Shown here: positions 33,820-42,695 of the stretch, one piece after another
Layout: every line of letters starts with the position of its first letter
Position numbering within the stretch: position 1 is the first letter of the stretch
Translations under genes and position numbers: made by a program
The notes under the pieces: generated by a model
What the model was told of the DNA's origin: nothing
Databases searched by the model: none
What the model saw: the letters and a program-made list of their open reading frames with translations, nothing else
From: JBEVNR01 sp040507985
GTDB lineage: Bacteria > Pseudomonadota > Alphaproteobacteria > Rickettsiales > UBA6187
Direction of reading: 5' to 3'
NCBI GenBank assembly: GCA_040507985.1
Contig: JBEVNR010000049.1
Span: 1-53,841 of the forward strand
Length of the DNA: 53,841 nt

Positions 33820-34740
33820 ATGACCGTCGTCGCCTCGCTGCAATCTCCTTGCTCCGCCCCTTCCAAGCCGGAATGGATTCGCGTCAAGGCCCCGCAATCG
33901 GCAGGGTATCGCGAGACGCGCCAAAAAATTAAGGAGGCGGGCCTGCACACCGTGTGCGAAGAGGCGGCATGTCCGAATATCGGGGAATGCTGGACAAAAA
34001 AACACGCGACGGTAATGATTCTCGGGGACGTCTGCACGCGCGCCTGCCGTTTTTGCAACGTGAAGACCGGCATGCCGAAACCGGTGGACGAGGGCGAGCC
34101 GGAACGTTTGGCGGAAACGGTGGTCGGGCTAGGCTTAAAACACATCGTCATTACGTCGGTAGACCGCGACGACTTGCCGGACGGCGGCGCCGGGCATTTC
34201 GCCAAATGCATTCGCGCCATCCGACGCGCCGATCCGGAGGCCACGATCGAAGTTCTCACTCCCGACTTCATGCGCAAATCGGGCGCGCTTGAAATCGTCG
34301 CGGCGGCCCGTCCGGACGTATATAACCACAACATCGAAACGGTGCCGAGCCATTATGCGCGCATTCGCCCGGGCGCGCGCTATTTCCACTCCCTAAAGTT
34401 GCTGAGCCGGGTGAAGGAGCTTGATCCGTCGATATTTACGAAATCCGGCATTATGGTCGGGCTGGGCGAGGAAAAACATGAAGTGTTGCAAGTGATGGAC
34501 GACATGCGCTCCGCCGACGTCGACTTTATGACCGTCGGGCAATATTTACAGCCTACGCCGCGCCACGCGCCGGTGGCCCGATTCGTGACGCCGGACGAAT
34601 TCCGCTTTTACGAACGGATGGGCAAAGCGAAGGGATTTTTACTCATCGCCTCGTCCCCTCTCACGCGCTCCTCCTATCACGCCGACGCCGATTTCGTGAA
34701 ACTGCGCGAGGCGCGCGAACGTAAGTTACGCGCCGCTTAA
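33820..34740 (+). CDS. lipA: Lipoyl synthase
   Basis: LipA is a radical-SAM enzyme that inserts two sulfurs into protein-bound octanoate. The 306-residue protein has the auxiliary-cluster cysteines in CEEAACPNIGECW, the radical-SAM CxxxCxxC in CTRACRFCNV, and VITSVDRDDLPDGGA, YNHNIETVPSHYARIRPGARY, TKSGIMVGLGEE and the C-terminal RSSYHAD. AAAGGAA nine bases before the ATG at 33820 decides the start over an upstream TTG. It is followed after five bases by ratA, a common order in alphaproteobacteria. Confidence 0.97.
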   Translation: MTVVASLQSPCSAPSKPEWIRVKAPQSAGYRETRQKIKEAGLHTVCEEAACPNIGECWTKKHATVMILGDVCTRACRFCNVKTGMPKPVDEGEPERLAETVVGLGLKHIVITSVDRDDLPDGGAGHFAKCIRAIRRADPEATIEVLTPDFMRKSGALEIVAAARPDVYNHNIETVPSHYARIRPGARYFHSLKLLSRVKELDPSIFTKSGIMVGLGEEKHEVLQVMDDMRSADVDFMTVGQYLQPTPRHAPVARFVTPDEFRFYERMGKAKGFLLIASSPLTRSSYHADADFVKLREARERKLRAA

Positions 34741-34745
34741 CGTCC

Positions 34746-35201
34746 GTGCCTCGACATTTCATCGAACGCGAATTGCCTTACACGCCGAAAGAATGTTTCG
34801 ATTTGGTGGCCGACGTCGAATCCTACCCGAAATTCTTGCCGTGGTGCGAATCCGCCAAAACGATTGAGCGCCTGAGCGACAAGGTTATGCTCGCCGATTT
34901 AACGGTGCATTTTCGCGGCGTGCGCGGAAAATATACCTCGCGCGTCGAATGTGATCGCGATGCGAAGGAAATACACGTCGAACTGGCGCAAGGGCTTTTC
35001 AAGCATCTCATTCAAGGCTGGAAGTTCGTTCCCGCAAAAAACGGCGCCCATACGCTGGTGGAATTTGACCTGGACTTTGCGCTTAGGTCGTTCCTTCTCG
35101 AAAAACTGGCCGACATGGCCTTTGATCACGCCTGCAAAAAAATGATGGCCGCCTTTATGGGCGAGGCGGAGAAACGCTACGGAAAACGCGCCTCCGCCTA
35201 A
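34746..35201 (+). CDS. ratA: RatA/Coq10-type START-domain protein
   Basis: This 151-residue protein is a compact START-like fold: FIERELPYTPKECFDLVADV, ESYPKFLPWCE, LTVHFRGVRGKYTSRV, LIQGWKFVP, VEFDLDFALRSFLLEKL. Members bind ubiquinone-like lipids (Coq10) or ribosomes (RatA). The alphaproteobacterial copies next to lipA are usually taken as Coq10-type ubiquinone-binding proteins. It starts with GTG five bases after the lipA stop, so one transcript is expected. Confidence 0.88.
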   Translation: MPRHFIERELPYTPKECFDLVADVESYPKFLPWCESAKTIERLSDKVMLADLTVHFRGVRGKYTSRVECDRDAKEIHVELAQGLFKHLIQGWKFVPAKNGAHTLVEFDLDFALRSFLLEKLADMAFDHACKKMMAAFMGEAEKRYGKRASA

Positions 35202-35255
35202 TGCGCCTCGCCGGAGGCATAAGTTGCGTGCGCTTTTTGAAGCGACGCGCGCATT

Positions 35256-35408
35256 AGACCTCTTGCATAACCCTATCTTTGGCAGCCGTCTGCGCCGCCT
35301 AAGTCCGTCCTGGAATCCTCACCTACCTATCTATGTACGCTGCGGCTGTAGCTAAGCGTGTCGCTCCTAGCATTCGGCTTGCCAATAGCTAGGTTATGCA
35401 AGAGATCT
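35256..35408. mobile_element. 153-bp MITE-like element, IS5-type ends
   Basis: AGACCTCTTGCATAACC at 35256-35272 is matched in inverted orientation at 35392-35408 (16 of 17). The interior has no coding capacity. A 20-bp copy of the left end with its flank occurs on the opposite strand at 23942-23961. The ends resemble those of IS5-group transposons, and an IS5-like transposase fragment lies at the right edge of the window; whether that transposase moves these elements is unknown. Confidence 0.65.
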
Positions 35409-35538
35409 GTTGATTGCTATTTCAACGATATAAGGACGGAGACAAAAGATAGGGATCCGACGACGGAGGCAACGACAAAATTACCAAAAAACGACGTATC
35501 GCCTAAATCCTAATGAAAACAGCTTACTTGTTAATGCC
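35409..35538. other. Intergenic sequence between the 153-bp element and clpX
   Basis: With the element and 35202-35255 this makes up a gap of about 340 bases. I see no gene. The sequence lies downstream of both flanking genes (ratA and clpX converge). No hairpin with a T run is obvious. Confidence 0.4.
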
Positions 35539-36888
35539 TTACGCTTTCCCTGCTGCGGCGTCGCCTTCCTCTCTTTCTTCGTCGCCTTCATGCTCGCTTT
35601 TAGGAAGGGAGGCAGTTTTTTCGTGTTTATGCCCTTCTTGCTTGTTCGGGTCGCGCAGCGCCATGACCGGCGGCTTCTTTTTATTCACCACTTCGGCGTT
35701 AATGACGATTTCGCTCACGTCTTTGCGCCCGGGTATCTCGAACATAAGGTCAAGCAGCAAATCTTCAATGATGGCGCGAAGCCCCCTCGCTCCGGTTTTT
35801 CGCGCGATGGCTTTTTGCGCGATGGCCTTGAGCGCATCTTTCTTAAACGTCAGCTTGACGTTTTCCATTTTAAATAATTGCTCGTATTGCTTAATCAACG
35901 CGTTTTTCGGCTCGATCAATATTTGGATTAACGCCTCCTCGGTTAAGTCTTCAAGCGTGGCGATAACGGGCAACCGACCGACGAATTCGGGAATAAGCCC
36001 AAATTTAATCAAGTCTTCGGTATGCACGTCGTTTAAGACCTCGCCGACCTTACGCTTGTCTTCCGAACGCACGTCCGCCTCAAAGCCGATGCCGGTGCCT
36101 TTGTCGCGCTGGGAGATGATTTTTTCCAGCCCCGCAAAGGCGCCGCTGCAAATGAACAGAATGTCGGTCGTGTCCACTTGCAAAAATTCTTGCTGCGGAT
36201 GTTTACGCCCGCCTTGCGGAGGAACGGACGCCACGGTGCCTTCCATGATTTTTAACAGCGCTTGCTGCACGCCCTCGCCGGAGACGTCGCGCGTAATGGA
36301 GGGGTTTTCGGACTTGCGGGAAATTTTATCCACCTCGTCTATATAAACGATGCCGCGTTGCGCGCGTTCGACGTTATAATCGGCGGCCTGCAACAGGCGC
36401 AGGATGATGTTTTCAACGTCTTCCCCCACATACCCCGCTTCGGTCAGGGTGGTGGCGTCGGCCATGGTGAACGGTACGTCAAGAATGCGCGCAAGGGTTT
36501 GCGCCAGAAGGGTCTTGCCGCATCCGGTCGGACCGATAACTAAAATGTTCGCCTTGGCCAGCTCCACTTCGCCGTCGCCGCTTTCGGCGTGGGTAAGGCG
36601 CTTATAATGGTTATGCACCGCCACCGACAATATGCGCTTTGCCACGCTTTGCCCGATGACGTATTGCTCAAGGAAGTCGTAAATCGTTTGGGGGCTGGGT
36701 ACGCCCTCGTTTTCCTTGATGAGTGAGACTTTGTTTTCTTCGTCAATAATGTCGACGCACAGCTCGACGCATTCGTTGCAAATGAAAACGGTAGGACCGG
36801 CGATTAATTTTTTGACTTCGTGCTGGCTTTTTCCGCAGAACGAGCAATAGAGAGTGCTTTTCGCGTCTTTATCTTCTTTTTGGCTCAT
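35539..36888 (-). CDS. clpX: ATP-dependent Clp protease ATP-binding subunit ClpX
   Basis: ClpX unfolds substrates and feeds them to ClpP; in alphaproteobacteria it also degrades CtrA with adaptor proteins. The 449-residue protein has the N-terminal zinc domain (CSFCGKSQHEVKKLI, FICNECVELC), Walker A GPTGCGKTLLAQTLA, Walker B IVYIDEVDKI, pore loop in the GYVGEDVEN segment, sensor blocks and the C-terminal GARGLRAIIEDLLLDLMFEIP. The Lys/Glu-rich tail (about 25 residues longer than in many ClpX) is unusual but not disruptive. It follows clpP after 82 bases on the same strand. Confidence 0.98.
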   Translation of the reverse strand: MSQKEDKDAKSTLYCSFCGKSQHEVKKLIAGPTVFICNECVELCVDIIDEENKVSLIKENEGVPSPQTIYDFLEQYVIGQSVAKRILSVAVHNHYKRLTHAESGDGEVELAKANILVIGPTGCGKTLLAQTLARILDVPFTMADATTLTEAGYVGEDVENIILRLLQAADYNVERAQRGIVYIDEVDKISRKSENPSITRDVSGEGVQQALLKIMEGTVASVPPQGGRKHPQQEFLQVDTTDILFICSGAFAGLEKIISQRDKGTGIGFEADVRSEDKRKVGEVLNDVHTEDLIKFGLIPEFVGRLPVIATLEDLTEEALIQILIEPKNALIKQYEQLFKMENVKLTFKKDALKAIAQKAIARKTGARGLRAIIEDLLLDLMFEIPGRKDVSEIVINAEVVNKKKPPVMALRDPNKQEGHKHEKTASLPKSEHEGDEEREEGDAAAGKA

Positions 36889-36970
36889 ACCGCCCCGCTT
36901 TTTATGGAGAATGACTCTGCAATTTTACAAATATTAACGCGAAACACAAGAATAACTAAACCGAAATAGG

Positions 36971-37621
36971 TTATTTCTTAGGCTTTTTTTCCGTTTCGGA
37001 ATGGCGCGCCGTCAAGACTTTGTCAATCAAGCCGAACTTTTGCGCATCTTCCGCCGTCATAAAATTGTCGCGCTCCATATTGGCTTGAATGAAGGAAAGC
37101 TCTTTTCCGGTATGCTTGACATAAATTTTATTTAAGCGGTCTTTCAGTTCCAATATTTCGCGCGCGTGGATTTCGATGTCGGTCGCCTGCCCCCTAAACC
37201 CGCCGGAGGGTTGGTGGATCATGACCCGGGAGTTGGGAAGGCAGAAGCGTTTCCCCGCCGTGCCGCCGGCCAGCAGCAAGGAACCCATCGACGCCGCCTG
37301 TCCGATGCACAGCGTGTTTACGTCCGGACGGATATATTGCATGGTGTCGTAAATGGCCAAGCCCGACGTGACCACACCGCCCGGAGAGTTAATGTACATA
37401 TAGACGTCTTTTTCCGGATTTTCCGCTTCCAGAAAAAGTAATTGGGCGGTGATGAGGCTGGTCATGCCGTCATGCACCGGACCGTTAAGGAATATGATCC
37501 GCTCTTTCAGCAACCGAGAGAAAATATCGAAGGAGCGCTCTCCCCTAGCCGTTTGCTCAACAACCATCGGCACCAAGTCCATCATCGGCGCGTCGACGTC
37601 CGTCGTCATAAACTCCCTCAT
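36971..37621 (-). CDS. clpP: ATP-dependent Clp protease proteolytic subunit
   Basis: A 216-residue serine peptidase that forms the tetradecameric ClpP barrel. The catalytic Ser is in IGQAASMGSLLLAGG, the His in RVMIHQPSGGFRGQA and the Asp in MERDNFMTAEDA. The short N-terminal region MREFMTTDVDAPMMDLVPMVVEQ is the usual propeptide. AAGGAG nine bases before the ATG supports the start. The trigger-factor gene that often precedes clpP is absent; instead an orphan gene lies divergently upstream. Confidence 0.98.
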   Translation of the reverse strand: MREFMTTDVDAPMMDLVPMVVEQTARGERSFDIFSRLLKERIIFLNGPVHDGMTSLITAQLLFLEAENPEKDVYMYINSPGGVVTSGLAIYDTMQYIRPDVNTLCIGQAASMGSLLLAGGTAGKRFCLPNSRVMIHQPSGGFRGQATDIEIHAREILELKDRLNKIYVKHTGKELSFIQANMERDNFMTAEDAQKFGLIDKVLTARHSETEKKPKK

Positions 37622-37950
37622 TCCGTAGTCTCCTTATCGATGCGTTGCGCGCGCGAGCGCTCTCCCTCGTTCCATTCATATAACCCCATAGCGTTCGCCG
37701 CGCAAGCGGCTTCGCGCGTTTTTTGCAAAATAGCCGCCGAGGCGGTGTGGCGTTTCGCATTGGTTCATGCGGGGCATATCGCCGTATTATAGAGAAACGA
37801 GGGTAAATTTTCGCTTAACGTTAGAAACTCGGAAGAACCGGAAAACGAAATTCCATATTAGATTTTCGCTTTAGAATTATTAATTTTTATATTAAATTAT
37901 TTTAATTCGGAATTGCGTTCGCTACAAATGAACGGATTACCTCATATTTT
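37622..37950. other. Divergent intergenic region clpP / orphan
   Basis: No gene. From about 37800 the sequence is extremely AT-rich, in contrast to the core genes. Several TTAA strings occur near 37880-37905 but none has CtrA spacing (gaps of 8 and 6). The promoter of the orphan follows at 37951. Confidence 0.5.
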
Positions 37951-37979
37951 TTGATAATTTTTAAAAAACTATGTATGAT
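37951..37979 (+). promoter_or_regulatory. Putative sigma-70 promoter of the orphan at 38049
   Basis: TTGATA at 37951-37956 and TATGAT at 37974-37979 with a spacer of exactly 17 bases. The leader of about 60 bases is C/T-rich and has no Shine-Dalgarno. Confidence 0.6.
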
Positions 37980-38048
37980 TAAAAAATTTTATTTTCTCAT
38001 CCGCCTTCGCCGCTTGATACGCATCTTCTCTTGTCCCCTATTTCCGAC

Positions 38049-38792
38049 ATGGCACAGCTTTTTACGATACCGTTATTTGGGCATAGTCATGTAAGGGTAG
38101 ATGCGTGGAATATAGGCGGAGAAGAATCATATTCTTGTCAGCGTCTCTTTCGCTTTACGGATCCGATCTCCATTAACCTTAACGCCCCGACGCTTTGCGT
38201 GCTGGTCTTTCGCTTCGTTTGTAAGGCTCCTAATGCCGCTTTTGTATTTCGGCGCGCCGAAGACGGATCGATCAAGAAAGAGGTCTGGGTAAGGGAGCAT
38301 AGATTTAATATCGAAGGATTGATGTATGACGATGCTACGGAATATGACGTCGTGAAACGCGATTGTTTCTTTGCCAAGCGCTTGGACCATTATGAAGCGA
38401 CGAGAGCATGGCCTAAAACATGGCGAATCGCTATGGCTAACGTTCAGGCGTCTCCCGCTATGACGGACGAAAAGATTGAGCAATGCATTTGCGACGTTTT
38501 GGGCGGCAATCTATATGAATTTCAAAAACATATAGCTAATTTGCGCTCGCTAGACCTGGAAAGGCTTTGTCCGCATCACGAGGCTGCCATTTGTCCGAAA
38601 GGGGTTGGTTGCCCATTATGGCCGGAATGTAAAGAAGGGCACGCATGGGGATATGACAAAAAGGAATGCGAAGAATGCCCTGCGGCTGAGTCAACCGATA
38701 ACGACAATCACTTCGATGACGAACCTAAACCTGATGAAGTCATCATAAACGCTTCACAAAAAACGTTCTCGACCGTTCCCGCGATGCTATAG
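38049..38792 (+). CDS. Orphan protein with CCCH-type zinc-finger pattern
   Basis: A 247-residue protein without a recognised family. The N-terminal 160 residues look like a folded beta-rich domain (LFTIPLFGHSHVRVDAW, NLNAPTLCVLVFRFVC). Near the C-terminus stands a Cys/His cluster, C182-x5-C188-x5-C194-x3-H198, in ICPKGVGCPLWPECKEGH, which satisfies the CCCH zinc-finger spacing (C-x4-15-C-x4-6-C-x3-H) and resembles Nab2/ZC3H14-type fingers that bind RNA in eukaryotes. Further cysteines (C174, C207, C210) flank it. The tail is acidic. Start: the ATG at 38049 (gacATGG); an in-frame TTG six codons upstream is rejected. No signal peptide and no ribosome site. GC is clearly below the core genes. 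Confidence 0.75.
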   Translation: MAQLFTIPLFGHSHVRVDAWNIGGEESYSCQRLFRFTDPISINLNAPTLCVLVFRFVCKAPNAAFVFRRAEDGSIKKEVWVREHRFNIEGLMYDDATEYDVVKRDCFFAKRLDHYEATRAWPKTWRIAMANVQASPAMTDEKIEQCICDVLGGNLYEFQKHIANLRSLDLERLCPHHEAAICPKGVGCPLWPECKEGHAWGYDKKECEECPAAESTDNDNHFDDEPKPDEVIINASQKTFSTVPAML

Positions 38793-38951
38793 CTTTGTTA
38801 TTGATTAAATGGATAGGGGATGTTCTCGTCACAATCACGGCTAGCCGCTTTCCTCGCCTTTCTTTTGCGCACGCGTTGATCGCGTCTCGCATGGGTTCCT
38901 TTGTGATTGTTTTTGGTTTTCCGTTAACTGAAAAAAAATCGAAGAAAAAAA

Positions 38952-40292
38952 TTACGCCCCGGCAATCTCCGTGGCCAGCGCGTCAGCGAGCGCGGCGTTG
39001 TCGGCGTCGCTTTTTCCTTCTACCATAATCCGCACCAGCGGTTCGGTGCCGGATCGGCGCAGGATAACGCGGCCTTTTCCGTCCAGTTTCGCGTTCGCGG
39101 CTTGCTCGATATGTTTCAGTCGGATATTTTCCGGACGCCTGCCGTCGTCGAAACGCACGTTGTGAATAAGTTGAGGGTACGGCGAGAATCCTCCAAGCAA
39201 GGAAGAGGCGGAGACGTTTTTTTCCTTCATGATCGCGATAAGGCGAATGGCCGCCGCCAGTCCGTCGCCGCCTTCCCCGTGTTCCGCCAGAATAATATGT
39301 CCGCTTTGCTCGCCGCCCAATCTCAGGCCGCGCTCGCGCATGCAGGCCGCCACGTGCCGGTCGCCGACGTCGGTGCGAAACAGGCGGATATGTTTTGACG
39401 CCAGATATTCCTCAAACCCTAAATTCGACATGCTTGTGACGGCCAGCGCGCCTTCGGGCAGCGCATTTTTTTCCTGCATGTCCAAGGCCAATGCGGCCAT
39501 GACGTGGTCGCCGGAATAGATTTTACCCGTTTCGTCGCATATAATCACGCGATCGGCGTCGCCGTCGAGCGCCACCCCGATATCCGCCCCGGAATCGCGC
39601 GTTATTTTGGCCACGGTTTCAGGATGCGTCGATCCGCAGTCCGCGTTAATGTTGGCGCCGTTCGGCGACGTGGCGATCTTGACCACCTCGGCGCCCAGCT
39701 CGCGCAGCGCGCTCGGGCCGATGCGAAACGCCGCGCCGTTCGCACAATCGAGGGCAATCTTCATTCCCGACAACGTCATGGTTTCCGGAAGCAGGCGCTT
39801 GACGCATTCGACGTAGCGTCCCGCCGCGTCGCGCTGCTTTTCCCTTCTGCCGACGGCGCAAGGCGCGAACGTTGCGGCGTCGGCGTCGATTAAGGTTTCT
39901 ATCGCCGCTTCGTCGGCGTCGGAGAGTTTTTCCCCCGCCGCGTTAAATATTTTAATGCCGTTATCGTCATAGGGATTGTGCGAGGCGGAAATCATTACGC
40001 CCAACCCCGCGCGCAGCGAGCGCGTCAGCATCGATACCGCCGGCGTGGGCAACACGCCCAACTTTACCACGTCGACGCCGCGCGATAACATCCCCGCCGC
40101 CAGCGCCGATTCTATCATGTAGCCGGAAATGCGCGTGTCTTTTCCCATGACGGCGGATTTCGCGCCGCGCCGGGCAAAATATTCCCCCGTCGCGCGACCG
40201 ATGCGCAAGGCGGCGTCGACGTCCATCGGAAAGCGCCCGGCCTTGCCGCGAATGCCGTCGGTGCCGAAATATCGGCGGCTGTTTTCCGTCAT
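38952..40292 (-). CDS. glmM: Phosphoglucosamine mutase
   Basis: GlmM converts glucosamine 6-phosphate to glucosamine 1-phosphate for UDP-GlcNAc, the precursor of peptidoglycan and LPS. The 446-residue protein has RYFGTDGIRGKAG, the phosphoserine loop MISASHNPYDDNGIKIF, the Mg-binding DGDADR in GVALDGDADRVIICDE, GGEQSGHIIL and the phosphate-binding RRSGTEPLVRIM. The ATG at 40292 lies two bases after the gltA stop, so the two are one operon; the frame extends upstream into gltA and that part is ignored. Alphaproteobacteria more often keep glmM beside ftsH or folP, so gltA-glmM is a local arrangement. Confidence 0.97.
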   Translation of the reverse strand: MTENSRRYFGTDGIRGKAGRFPMDVDAALRIGRATGEYFARRGAKSAVMGKDTRISGYMIESALAAGMLSRGVDVVKLGVLPTPAVSMLTRSLRAGLGVMISASHNPYDDNGIKIFNAAGEKLSDADEAAIETLIDADAATFAPCAVGRREKQRDAAGRYVECVKRLLPETMTLSGMKIALDCANGAAFRIGPSALRELGAEVVKIATSPNGANINADCGSTHPETVAKITRDSGADIGVALDGDADRVIICDETGKIYSGDHVMAALALDMQEKNALPEGALAVTSMSNLGFEEYLASKHIRLFRTDVGDRHVAACMRERGLRLGGEQSGHIILAEHGEGGDGLAAAIRLIAIMKEKNVSASSLLGGFSPYPQLIHNVRFDDGRRPENIRLKHIEQAANAKLDGKGRVILRRSGTEPLVRIMVEGKSDADNAALADALATEIAGA

Positions 40293-40294
40293 GG

Positions 40295-41596
40295 TTACGC
40301 GCGTTTGCCGGGATAGGAACGATGGCGCTGGCCGGTATATAGCTGGCGGGGACGTCCGATTTTTTGGCCGGGGTCCTCCACCATTTCCTTCCATTGGGCG
40401 ATCCATCCCGCCGTTCTGGCCACGGCGAAAAGCGCGGTGAACATTTGCGCGGGAAATCCGATGGCGCGATAGATGAGGCCGGAATAAAAATCGACGTTTG
40501 GATAAAGCTTGCGTTCGATGAAATATTCGTCCGCGAGCGCAATTTTTTCCAGCTCCACGGCAATCGCCATGTGCGGATCGTTTTCGCGTCCCGCCTCCTT
40601 TAGCACCTCGTGCGCCACGTTTCTGAGCACGGTTGCGCGCGGATCGTAGTTTTTATAGACGCGATGGCCGAATCCCATCAAGCGGAACGGATCGTTTTTG
40701 TCTTTCGCTTTTTTAATGTAAGTCGGAATGTTCTTGGGGTCGCCTATTTCTTCCAGCATATTAATCACGGCCTCGTTGGCGCCGCCATGCGCCGGTCCCC
40801 ATAGCGACGCCACGCCGGCGCCGATGCAGGCGAAGGGATTGGCGCCGCTCGATCCCGCCAACCGAACGGTGGACGTCGAAGCGTTTTGTTCGTGGTCCGC
40901 GTGCAGGATGAATATCATGTTCATCGCGCGCGCATAGACGGGATTAATCTTATATTCCTCGGCCGGCACGGCGAACGTCATTTGCAGGAAATTTTCCGCG
41001 TAATTATATTTGTTGAGCGGATGCATAAAGGGCTGACCGATGGAGTATTTATGCGCCATCGCGGCGAGCGTCGGCACTTTCGCGATCATGCGGTGCGCCG
41101 CGAGTTCGCGTTGATGCGGGTCGGTAATGTCCAGCGAATCGTGGTAAAACGCCGACAACGAGGCGAACGCCCCGGTTAAAATCGCCATCGGATGCGAGCG
41201 GCGAGGAAATCCGCGCAGCATCGAGTGCAGTTGCTCATGCACCATGCTGTGCGATTTCAGCGAGCGAAGAAACTCGGCGAATTGCTGTTTGTTCGGCAGT
41301 TCTCCGTAGAGAAGCAAATAACATACTTCTTCATACGACGCTTTTTCCGCCAGTTCGGAGGCGTCGTAGCCGCGATAGCGCAAAATGCCCTTGTCGCCGT
41401 CGATAAAGGTGATTTTCGATTCGCACGCCGCCGTCGACATAAATCCGGGATCGTAGGTGAACATGCCCGTTTTAGCGTACAGGGTGGAGACGTCCATCAC
41501 CGACGGGCCTTGCGTGCTGTGCAGAATTTTAAAGTCGAGCGACGCGTCTTCGTGTTTAAACGTCACGGCGTCGTCTTTATCGGTGCGTTCTTTCAT
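40295..41596 (-). CDS. gltA: Citrate synthase (type II)
   Basis: GltA condenses acetyl-CoA and oxaloacetate, the entry to the citric acid cycle. The 433-residue protein has the GltA N-terminal beta domain (FTYDPGFMSTAACESKITFIDGDKGILRYRGY), the catalytic His in LHADHEQNASTSTVRL, the second His in GFGHRVYKNYDPRA and the Asp in NVDFYSGLIY. This is the hexameric, NADH-sensitive type of Gram-negative bacteria. It shows that oxidative metabolism is retained. Confidence 0.98.
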   Translation of the reverse strand: MKERTDKDDAVTFKHEDASLDFKILHSTQGPSVMDVSTLYAKTGMFTYDPGFMSTAACESKITFIDGDKGILRYRGYDASELAEKASYEEVCYLLLYGELPNKQQFAEFLRSLKSHSMVHEQLHSMLRGFPRRSHPMAILTGAFASLSAFYHDSLDITDPHQRELAAHRMIAKVPTLAAMAHKYSIGQPFMHPLNKYNYAENFLQMTFAVPAEEYKINPVYARAMNMIFILHADHEQNASTSTVRLAGSSGANPFACIGAGVASLWGPAHGGANEAVINMLEEIGDPKNIPTYIKKAKDKNDPFRLMGFGHRVYKNYDPRATVLRNVAHEVLKEAGRENDPHMAIAVELEKIALADEYFIERKLYPNVDFYSGLIYRAIGFPAQMFTALFAVARTAGWIAQWKEMVEDPGQKIGRPRQLYTGQRHRSYPGKRA

Positions 41597-41891
41597 AACC
41601 CGTACCTTGAAATCGGAAGATTTACGTTACCGCTCGTAACGCAGCCGCTCATTCTGGCAGGTTTTCTTCGCAGTTGCAACATGATTTTGTCCGGCGCTTT
41701 TTCCGGAAGCGCCTCCTAATGTCTTGCATATGCGGATGGTTAAATATACATTAAGCTTTATGATTTTTTGTAAAAAAAACGTCATGTTTTGGAGCTAATA
41801 TAAAAGCTGCTCCTCTTTTTCATTAATCGACAATAGCAGTCAGCCCTCATGCAGGCGCACGCGTTGCCGAGTTTATCAAAAGGATGAATTT

Positions 41892-42695
41892 GTGACTTCC
41901 GACAACGCCGCCGTTTCCGACGCTTCGCCTTCCCCTGCTCCCTCCCTTCGCAAGGAGGCGGGCAGTTTCCTTTTCTCCGTCGTCATTGCGCTCGTGGTGG
42001 CGCTGACCTTTCGGAGCCTGTTTTTCGAGCCGTTTTATATTCCCTCCGGCTCGATGAAGCCGACCTTGCTCGAAGGCGATTACGTCTTCGTCTCTAAATA
42101 TACTTACGGCTACAGCCGGTACTCCTTTCCGTTGGGATTTCCCTTGTTTAAGGGGCGCGTGCTGGGTAGGGAGCCGAAACGCGGCGAGGTGGTGGTGTTC
42201 AAGCACCCGAAAAATCCCGGAGTGAACTACATTAAACGCCTCATCGGCTTGCCCGGCGACGTGATACGCGTAACCGGCGGACGGCTTTTCATTAACGGCG
42301 AGGCGGTAAGGCGCGACTCCATCGCGCCGTTCGGCGACACGGAAAAAACCGAGGACGGGAGCAAAACGCGCGTAAGCGTTCCCGCCTATCAAGAAACCTT
42401 GCCGGGCGGCGCGAACTTTACGACGATCGACGCGTTGAAGCGCGGTCCGCTCGACAATACCGGCGATTACACCGTGCCGCCCGGGCATTATTTCGTGATG
42501 GGCGACAACCGCGACAATTCGGTGGACAGCCGCGTGCCGGAAGGCGTCGGATTCGTTCCGGAAGAAAATTTGTTAGGCCCGGCGCGGGTCGTGCTGTTTT
42601 CGTCCGACGCCTCTTTCATCAAATTATATAGCTGGATAGCGAATTTTCGCACCGACAGAATTTTAAGGAGCCTTTATGCCTTCCCAACCGAGTAA
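41892..42695 (+). CDS. lepB: Signal peptidase I
   Basis: LepB removes Sec signal peptides at the outer face of the inner membrane. The 267-residue protein has one N-terminal membrane helix (FLFSVVIALVVALTFRSLFF), the catalytic Ser in IPSGSMKPTLLEGDYVFVSK, the catalytic Lys in VNYIKRLIGLPGD and the box E region VMGDNRDNSVDSR. It starts with GTG behind AAGGA. Its end overlaps rnc by 20 bases, the usual lepB-rnc order; era and recO are not attached. Confidence 0.97.
   Translation: MTSDNAAVSDASPSPAPSLRKEAGSFLFSVVIALVVALTFRSLFFEPFYIPSGSMKPTLLEGDYVFVSKYTYGYSRYSFPLGFPLFKGRVLGREPKRGEVVVFKHPKNPGVNYIKRLIGLPGDVIRVTGGRLFINGEAVRRDSIAPFGDTEKTEDGSKTRVSVPAYQETLPGGANFTTIDALKRGPLDNTGDYTVPPGHYFVMGDNRDNSVDSRVPEGVGFVPEENLLGPARVVLFSSDASFIKLYSWIANFRTDRILRSLYAFPTE

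Noticed and set aside
35513..36346. Ser-rich plus-strand frame of 277 codons
   Set aside because: Antisense of clpX.
37880..37905. CtrA box upstream of the orphan at 38049
   Set aside because: TTAA strings are spaced by 8 and 6 bases, not 7; expected by chance in AT-rich sequence.
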